The notes under the pieces were generated by a model. The model worked only from the letters and a program-made list of their open reading frames with translations, was not told the origin of the DNA and searched no databases. Below, piece after piece: positions 6,141 through 8,596 of a stretch of DNA of 8,596 nucleotides (position 1 is its first letter; every line of letters starts with the position of its first letter). Source of the DNA: Acidithiobacillus sp. GTDB lineage: Bacteria; Pseudomonadota; Gammaproteobacteria; Acidithiobacillales; Acidithiobacillaceae. The position numbers and the translations under genes were made by a program. The stretch is taken from the NCBI GenBank assembly GCA_028065135.1, contig JAPTWR010000038.1:1-8596 (forward strand). The letters are read 5' to 3'.

Positions 6141-6446
6141 TCAGGAAAGGTTGACCGGTTCTGACAGGTCACTTTCAGGTTGATCGGGCTCTGTCTGCTT
6201 AGTTCCCCAGAGAAAAATCAGATTATTCAGAGGCTCCGTATTGCTTTCCACAGTGACGGTAGGCGCATGAATGCGTTGCTGGTCAGCGAGTAGTTTAAGA
6301 AGCGATCGGATACGCGATCTTGTCAGGCGCAGGGTAAACGCGATTTCCAGACAGGACATAGGTTTTTCACGGAGACAGATGAGTATGCGCTCCATATCTC
6401 GTGCGACCAGTCGATCTGATTTTTCGTGCATCTCCTTAAAACTCAC
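6141..6446 (-). CDS. Small winged-helix (MarR/ArsR-like) DNA-binding protein, copy B
   Basis: A 101-residue protein from a GTG at 6446 (96 residues from the ATG at 6431; an AAGGAG sits directly against that ATG, too close to serve it). The core VARDMERILICLREK ... LRLTRSRIRSLLKLLADQQ (14-57) follows the same helix pattern as the plus-strand copy, and the wing end (NLIFLWGTK) matches VNVWACTGK. The recognition helix is more basic than in copy A (RSRIRS against VIRVNR), so the two may read different sites. The C-terminus adds a tail with Glu/Pro/Ser repeats (EPDQPESDLSEPVNLS), reflected in DNA as an imperfect duplication of AGGTTGA(C/T)CGG. It is the second gene after the 82-residue protein, 37 nt downstream, so probably one operon. 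Confidence 0.7.
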   Translation of the reverse strand: MSFKEMHEKSDRLVARDMERILICLREKPMSCLEIAFTLRLTRSRIRSLLKLLADQQRIHAPTVTVESNTEPLNNLIFLWGTKQTEPDQPESDLSEPVNLS

Positions 6447-6483
6447 TCTGGCAGAAAATGCTACCCAATAGAAAATTCGTATG

Positions 6484-6732
6484 CTACACCTTTTTTACAT
6501 CCATTAGTTCTAGCGCTTTCATTTTAAGCCTAATAGAGACCACCTTCTCATACAGAAGATGCTTGTCTATAACGGTTGTCGCTCCGTCGAATCGGGATCT
6601 GCGCATAGCGCGGAAGAAATCCGCCAGCACCGCGTTGCCCTCAAGCTGAGTCAACCAATCGTCTATGCCACTGGTATTATCCTCCGCATCGGCATCCAAC
6701 CAGGCAAAGAAATGCTGCTCCTCGACACACAT
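6484..6732 (-). CDS. Unknown 82-residue charged protein, first gene of a two-gene operon
   Basis: Not recognised. The ATG at 6732 follows a G-rich stretch (AGGGTGGGGG) that may act as RBS. The N-terminal half is acidic (DADAED at 13-18, DD at 24-25), with aromatic residues F8, F9, W11 and W26. The C-terminal half is basic and helical (RRSR at 44-47, later RLKMKALEL). There are no membrane segments or cysteine clusters. I prefer it to the overlapping plus-strand frame (6559-6816) because its composition is protein-like, it is followed at 37 nt by winged-helix copy B on the same strand, and a good promoter points into it. A partner or small effector for the winged-helix protein is a reasonable guess from gene order alone. 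Confidence 0.6.
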   Translation of the reverse strand: MCVEEQHFFAWLDADAEDNTSGIDDWLTQLEGNAVLADFFRAMRRSRFDGATTVIDKHLLYEKVVSIRLKMKALELMDVKKV

Positions 6733-6932
6733 CCCCCACCCTACCCCAACAGAGAAATCTTCGTTTTTACCATAGCGTTCATCTTGTTGAAGGTGATGAG
6801 TTTCTTTGTTTTTTAAAGTTATAAGTCAAATCTGGATTGTACCTGAATCTGTTTCTATATCTACACATTATAGTCTACATGATAAATGACATCAAATTAA
6901 CGCCTCTCTTTTTAGGTTTACCCTCTTTAAGT
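6733..6932. other. AT-rich leader and promoter region of the copy B operon
   Basis: Holds the 128-nt leader and promoter described for the minus-strand operon and the left flank of the insertion sequence. It is clearly AT-richer than the transposase gene. No further gene is seen. Confidence 0.5.
6867..6895 (-). promoter_or_regulatory. Strong sigma70-type promoter for the 82-residue protein / copy B operon
   Basis: On the minus strand TTGATG (6890-6895) and a perfect TATAAT (6867-6872) are separated by exactly 17 bp. The start near 6860 gives a leader of about 128 nt to the ATG at 6732. The leader contains two CAGATT copies and an A-rich tract but no identifiable riboswitch. The -35 lies only 37 bp from the left end of the insertion sequence. 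Confidence 0.65.
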
Positions 6933-6961
6933 CTGAAGTTTCACCGTTTTTCCGCGAGGAA
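6933..6961 (+). repeat. Left terminal inverted repeat of the insertion sequence
   Basis: Begins CTGAAGTTTCACCG, continues with a T tract and ends GAGGAA. It pairs with the right end at 8512-8539. The first 14 bases are identical, then T/A, TTTT, C, a short mismatched patch and GAGGAA. Confidence 0.85.
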
Positions 6962-7088
6962 AATCGGCATGGTTAACAAAAATATCGGTCATTAAATATT
7001 GTGATTTATCTATGAATTATACTGATTGACGCGCTATTTGGTTACCCTGTTTTTTTGTTTTATTTCTTGTGAATCAGTTAGATAAAGG

Positions 7089-7116
7089 TTAACAGAACCG
7101 CCTTCCGTGATATAAT
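7089..7116 (+). promoter_or_regulatory. Transposase promoter inside the insertion sequence
   Basis: TTAACA (7089-7094, 5 of 6) and a perfect TATAAT (7111-7116) are separated by 16 bp. The start near 7123 falls next to the palindrome CGTTAACG (7124-7131), and the leader to the ATG is about 40 nt. GGTTAACA, which includes the -35, is repeated exactly at 6971-6978. Confidence 0.65.
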
Positions 7117-7162
7117 GAGTGATCGTTAACGCTCTGATTATAAAAGCAAGAGGCCCTGTTCG

Positions 7163-8497
7163 ATGTCCATGCTACGCGATTTACTCCTCCCTTTCCAATC
7201 GGCATTTTCGGATTCGCGATTAGGGCGCGAACGGGCTCACTGGTTCCCCTTCATCCTGTTGGCTATCGTGGTGCCCTTCACCTCCTCCATGAGCAGCAAT
7301 CTGCTGCGCTCCTTGCAGACCCTCTTTGGTCTGGATGTGAACCCCCGCCGTTTCTACCTCTTCATGGCCTCCACCCAACTGGCCTGGGATCGCCTCTGGC
7401 CGATTGCCTGGAATCTGATTCCGTCCCCGCTGGTCGATGGGCGACTGATCCTGGCCCTTGATGACACCCTCAACGACAAAACCGGCAAGCGGATCTTCGG
7501 CTGCGGCTTTTTCTTCGATCATACCGCCAAGGTGAATCATCCCACTTATCCCTGGGCACAGAATATCGTCATGCTCGGCCTGCTCAAGCCCATCAAAGGC
7601 CGCTGGGCCTGTCTGCCGCTGGGCTGTCGCTTCTACCATCGGCAGAAGGACATTGCGGCCGGCAAGATCAACGTCCGCCGTCATGGACGGGTGCCGGTCT
7701 TTCAGTCAAAAATGGCCCAGGCTGCGGCCATGATCCTGCCGGTGGCTACCCATTTCAGCTGCCACTCTCCTCTGATCGTCTGCGACAGCTGGTTCGGGAA
7801 CAATGGCCTGTGGAAACCCCTGAATGCAGCGGAACCATCCATCCACCTGTTGTCCCGCTTGCGCAGTAGTACGGTCCTATATGCAGAGCCAGCGGATGCG
7901 GCCCGGACCGCCAAGGGTCGGCCCCGCAAATATGGGGATCGTTGCGGTTCAGTGACCGAGCTGGCGACGTCTTTGCGGGCGCAGGCGCAAAAGTACACAG
8001 CCCAGCTTTATGGCAAAGCGCGGGAGATACGCGCCTATGATCAAGTCTGCCTGCTCAAAACCCTGCGCTGCCCGGTACGGGTGGTCTGGGTCTTTCGCAA
8101 AACCCAGTGGGTGGCGTTCTTCACGACAGATCTGACGCTCTCTGTCACCCAGATCATCGAATACTATGGTGCCCGCTGGAAAATCGAGGCCGGCTTCAAA
8201 GAAATCAAACAGGAAATCGGGAGCGCCCGCAGCCAGAACCGGACCGCTGATGCCGTCACCAACCACCTCCATTTCTGCCTGCTCGCCACGACCCTGACCT
8301 GGATTTACGCCGACCGGATCACGGCCGACCCCAAGCGCCGCCATATCGTCAAGGGACGGACCAGTTTTGCCTTCTCCGATGTCCGCAAACTGATTACAGA
8401 TGAAGCTCTCTCCGATCATTTTCTGGGACTTTGGCCCCATCTCTGCCAACCCCCTCATAAATCATTCACTCAGATGCTCATGCGTATGGTGGCGTAG
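7163..8497 (+). CDS. IS4-type DDE transposase
   Basis: A 444-residue enzyme that would catalyse cut-and-paste movement of the flanking element. The catalytic triad is visible: D100 or D101 in LILALDDTLND, D208 in LIVCDSWFGNNG, and E342 in YYGARWKIEAGFKEIKQ. The last segment satisfies the IS4 YREK signature exactly (Y335-x2-R338-x3-E342-x6-K349). The N-terminal 90 residues are helical and probably bind the ends. AAGAGG (7148-7153) lies 9 nt before the ATG at 7163; a second ATG follows two codons later. There are no internal stops or frameshifts, so the gene appears functional. It is GC-richer than its AT-rich upstream segment. IS701 is a related alternative family because of the DDT motif, but YREK supports IS4. 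Several long minus-strand frames beneath it are shadows. Confidence 0.92.
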   Translation: MSMLRDLLLPFQSAFSDSRLGRERAHWFPFILLAIVVPFTSSMSSNLLRSLQTLFGLDVNPRRFYLFMASTQLAWDRLWPIAWNLIPSPLVDGRLILALDDTLNDKTGKRIFGCGFFFDHTAKVNHPTYPWAQNIVMLGLLKPIKGRWACLPLGCRFYHRQKDIAAGKINVRRHGRVPVFQSKMAQAAAMILPVATHFSCHSPLIVCDSWFGNNGLWKPLNAAEPSIHLLSRLRSSTVLYAEPADAARTAKGRPRKYGDRCGSVTELATSLRAQAQKYTAQLYGKAREIRAYDQVCLLKTLRCPVRVVWVFRKTQWVAFFTTDLTLSVTQIIEYYGARWKIEAGFKEIKQEIGSARSQNRTADAVTNHLHFCLLATTLTWIYADRITADPKRRHIVKGRTSFAFSDVRKLITDEALSDHFLGLWPHLCQPPHKSFTQMLMRMVA

Positions 8498-8511
8498 CAT
8501 GCGGCGACCTA

Positions 8512-8539
8512 TTCCTCATGAAAATCGGTGAAACTTCAG
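8512..8539 (-). repeat. Right terminal inverted repeat of the insertion sequence
   Basis: Begins TTCCTC and ends CGGTGAAACTTCAG on the plus strand, the reverse complement of the left end. It is one base shorter than the left repeat in the inner half. Confidence 0.85.
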
Positions 8540-8596
8540 TCCTTTTAAATATTTCTATGCTTATAAAAAACTAACCTACGGCATGCAGTTGTAGCT

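Larger units (their letters stand above)
6933..8539 (+). mobile_element. Complete insertion sequence of about 1607 bp, IS4-type
   Basis: The ends are imperfect inverted repeats: left 6933-6961 starting CTGAAGTTTCACCG, right 8512-8539 ending with the exact complement of those 14 bases. Over the full 29 aligned columns 25 match, with one gap. Inside lies one intact transposase gene with its own promoter; its stop is 14 nt from the right repeat. The left non-coding segment is long (230 nt) and AT-rich. The flanks (…TTTAAGT on the left, TCCTTTTAAA on the right) share TTTAA but at different distances from the ends, so no clean target duplication is visible. I cannot assign a named IS from sequence alone. 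Confidence 0.85.

Noticed and set aside
6559..6816. 85-codon plus-strand frame with a hydrophobic end
   Set aside because: It is antisense to the 82-residue protein, which has a promoter and an operon partner; the hydrophobic end comes from AT-rich leader DNA.
7220..8458. Three long minus-strand frames under the transposase
   Set aside because: They are shadows of a GC-rich gene with an intact DDE triad and YREK signature on the plus strand.
1..8596. tRNA, rRNA or CRISPR array
   Set aside because: I saw no tRNA cloverleaf or T-loop signature, no rRNA-like segment, and no regularly spaced repeats anywhere in the window.

Overview
The window looks like a chromosomal stretch from a moderate-GC Gram-negative proteobacterium. 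An H-NS-family protein, an RNase HI, a ClsA-type cardiolipin synthase and a lipobox lipoprotein all point that way. Two flanking proteins that recall DUF2863 (known to me from Betaproteobacteria), together with the general flavour, suggest an Acidithiobacillus-like or betaproteobacterial host. That taxonomic call is inference from the protein types, not a database match.

Left part (1-2210, all minus strand): reading leftwards, rnhA (RNase HI), an uncharacterised 329-residue protein, a small H-NS-like nucleoid protein with its own promoter, and a gene cut by the window edge. The two uncharacterised proteins share the same N-terminal motifs at the same residue positions, so they look like paralogues bracketing the H-NS gene. 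The H-NS-like protein keeps the C-terminal fold signature but has lost the arginines of the usual minor-groove hook.

Centre (2211-5320): a gene-free stretch with one attC-like dyad, then an AT-richer ClsA-type cardiolipin synthase on the minus strand. A perfect 9-bp inverted repeat covers its likely -10 box. Another gene-free stretch leads to a small plus-strand lipoprotein with a very strong RBS, an Ala/Ser/Thr/Lys low-complexity tail and a clear intrinsic terminator.

Right part (5321-8596): two paralogous small winged-helix proteins lie tail to tail (about 36% identical over a 47-residue core). One is preceded by a near-perfect 24-bp palindrome. The other is the second gene of a minus-strand pair with an unknown 82-residue charged protein, driven from a good sigma70-type promoter. 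Immediately beyond that promoter sits a complete insertion sequence of about 1.6 kb (IS4-type DDE transposase with the YREK signature, 28-29 bp imperfect terminal inverted repeats).

Taken together, the left part is a nucleoid/nucleic-acid maintenance cluster, the centre holds envelope functions, and the right part is an accessory regulatory patch next to a mobile element. The most notable undescribed items are the paralogue pair around the H-NS variant and the tail-to-tail winged-helix pair with its palindromic candidate operator.
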